DNA from: Terriglobales bacterium | GTDB lineage: Bacteria; Acidobacteriota; Terriglobia; Terriglobales; Acidobacteriaceae | Direction of reading: 5' to 3' | Assembly (NCBI GenBank): GCA_025936825.1 | Contig: JAICSO010000020.1 | Coordinates: forward strand, 1 to 64,000 | Length of the DNA stretch: 64,000 nucleotides | Shown: piece after piece, positions 63,915 to 64,000 of the stretch | Position numbering within the stretch: the first letter of the stretch is position 1 | How the letters are laid out: each line of letters starts with the position of its first letter | Translations under genes and position numbers: made by a program | Notes under the pieces: generated by a model | The model's input: the letters and a program-made list of their open reading frames with translations, nothing else | The model's database searches: none | What the model was told of the DNA's origin: nothing

Positions 63915-63926
63915 TGTATACAATAT
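63915..63926. promoter_or_regulatory. TGTATACAATAT box in the TPR-ASPIC promoter region
   Basis: Third exact copy of the 12-mer, 108 bases before the TPR gene (minus) and 57 bases before the gene that starts at the right edge (plus). Together with the copies at 51417 and 57966 it defines a candidate regulon. Confidence 0.75.
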
Positions 63927-63949
63927 CCTTTAAAACTGCGGTTGTTATG

Positions 63950-63961
63950 GTAAACGTTTAC
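63950..63961. promoter_or_regulatory. LacI-type operator palindrome
   Basis: GTAAACGTTTAC is a perfect 12-base palindrome with the central CG typical of LacI-family operators, 21 bases before the GTG start at 63983. It suggests sugar-responsive control of the gene leaving the window. Confidence 0.55.
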
Positions 63962-63982
63962 TAAGCAGCTTAGGAGGGATTT

Positions 63983-64000
63983 GTGATTTCACTGTCGAAA
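63983..64000 (+). CDS. Start of an unidentified gene (cut by window edge)
   Basis: A GTG start is preceded by AGGAGGGA at 63972-63979, an excellent ribosome binding site. Only six codons (MISLSK) are inside the window, so nothing can be said about function beyond the operator-like palindrome and the TGTATACAATAT box upstream. Confidence 0.4.

Noticed and set aside
1-64000. CRISPR arrays, rRNA operons, complete tRNA genes, riboswitches, IS elements
   Set aside because: I looked for regular direct repeats with spacers, long structured RNA motifs, complete cloverleafs and transposase genes on both strands and saw none beyond the tRNA 3' fragment and the recombinase remnant.

Overview
The window looks like a chromosomal segment of a soil-type Acidobacteriota (class Terriglobia). 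No rRNA or marker protein is present, so this rests on gene families. It has a PadR gene fused by an ATGA overlap to an orphan MacB-like permease with the 'permease prefix' domain. It has a very large carboxypeptidase-regulatory-like TonB-dependent receptor, two FG-GAP/ASPIC-UnbV proteins flanked by TPR lipoprotein-like partners, and winged-helix-TPR and CHAT-TPR proteins. Many secreted proteins have no close named family.

Layout. (1) 1-9.0 kb: stress and housekeeping accessory genes: a Rieske/DUF2231 membrane protein, a Tat-exported phosphoesterase, a YflT-like stress protein, a BON protein, a hemerythrin, an iron-permease-like protein and a REC-PAS regulator. Three of these (glycosyltransferase, BON, REC-PAS) are split by single-base frameshifts, and one small secreted ORF carries an in-frame TGA. 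(2) 9.0-17.7 kb: nine minus-strand envelope genes. Three begin with a four-cysteine zinc ribbon followed by one or more membrane segments, one of them ending in an OmpA domain; a multicopper oxidase and several secreted proteins lie among them. (3) 17.9-20.6 kb: a membrane-anchored winged-helix-TPR regulator. (4) 20.6-21.4 kb: a scar of an integrated element, made of the 3' end of a tRNA gene (T arm, acceptor strand, CCA) next to a broken tyrosine recombinase. (5) 21.4-25.2 kb: two secreted paralogues, one with a C-terminal beta-propeller-like repeat region. (6) 25.3-30.4 kb: ECF sigma factor, membrane TPR/anti-sigma-like protein and CHAT-TPR protease, with overlapping genes. (7) 30.5-35.9 kb: PadR/permease and TetR/Lnt-like modules, each with a clear palindromic operator.

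(8) 36.0-53.8 kb is the most striking region. Ten minus-strand genes run almost without gaps. The promoter-proximal six encode the complete trans-4-hydroxy-L-proline pathway: epimerase, three-subunit D-hydroxyproline dehydrogenase, pyrroline-hydroxycarboxylate deaminase, and alpha-ketoglutarate semialdehyde dehydrogenase. The distal four encode a GH27 alpha-galactosidase, a DPP-IV-type peptidase, a GH31 glycosidase and a large DUF5695-like putative glycosidase. A divergent amino-acid permease and a GntR regulator complete the locus. I infer that it takes apart hydroxyproline-rich glycoproteins (plant extensins or arabinogalactan proteins, or glycosylated collagen) down to 2-oxoglutarate.

(9) 53.9-64.0 kb: a TonB receptor, two ASPIC/UnbV proteins and two TPR proteins. 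The same 12-mer, TGTATACAATAT, lies in three divergent promoters: ahead of the hydroxyproline operon/permease, of the TonB receptor, and of the TPR-ASPIC cluster. This suggests one regulon, probably under the local GntR protein, which would tie outer-membrane uptake to hydroxyproline catabolism. The right edge starts a new gene behind a LacI-type palindrome.
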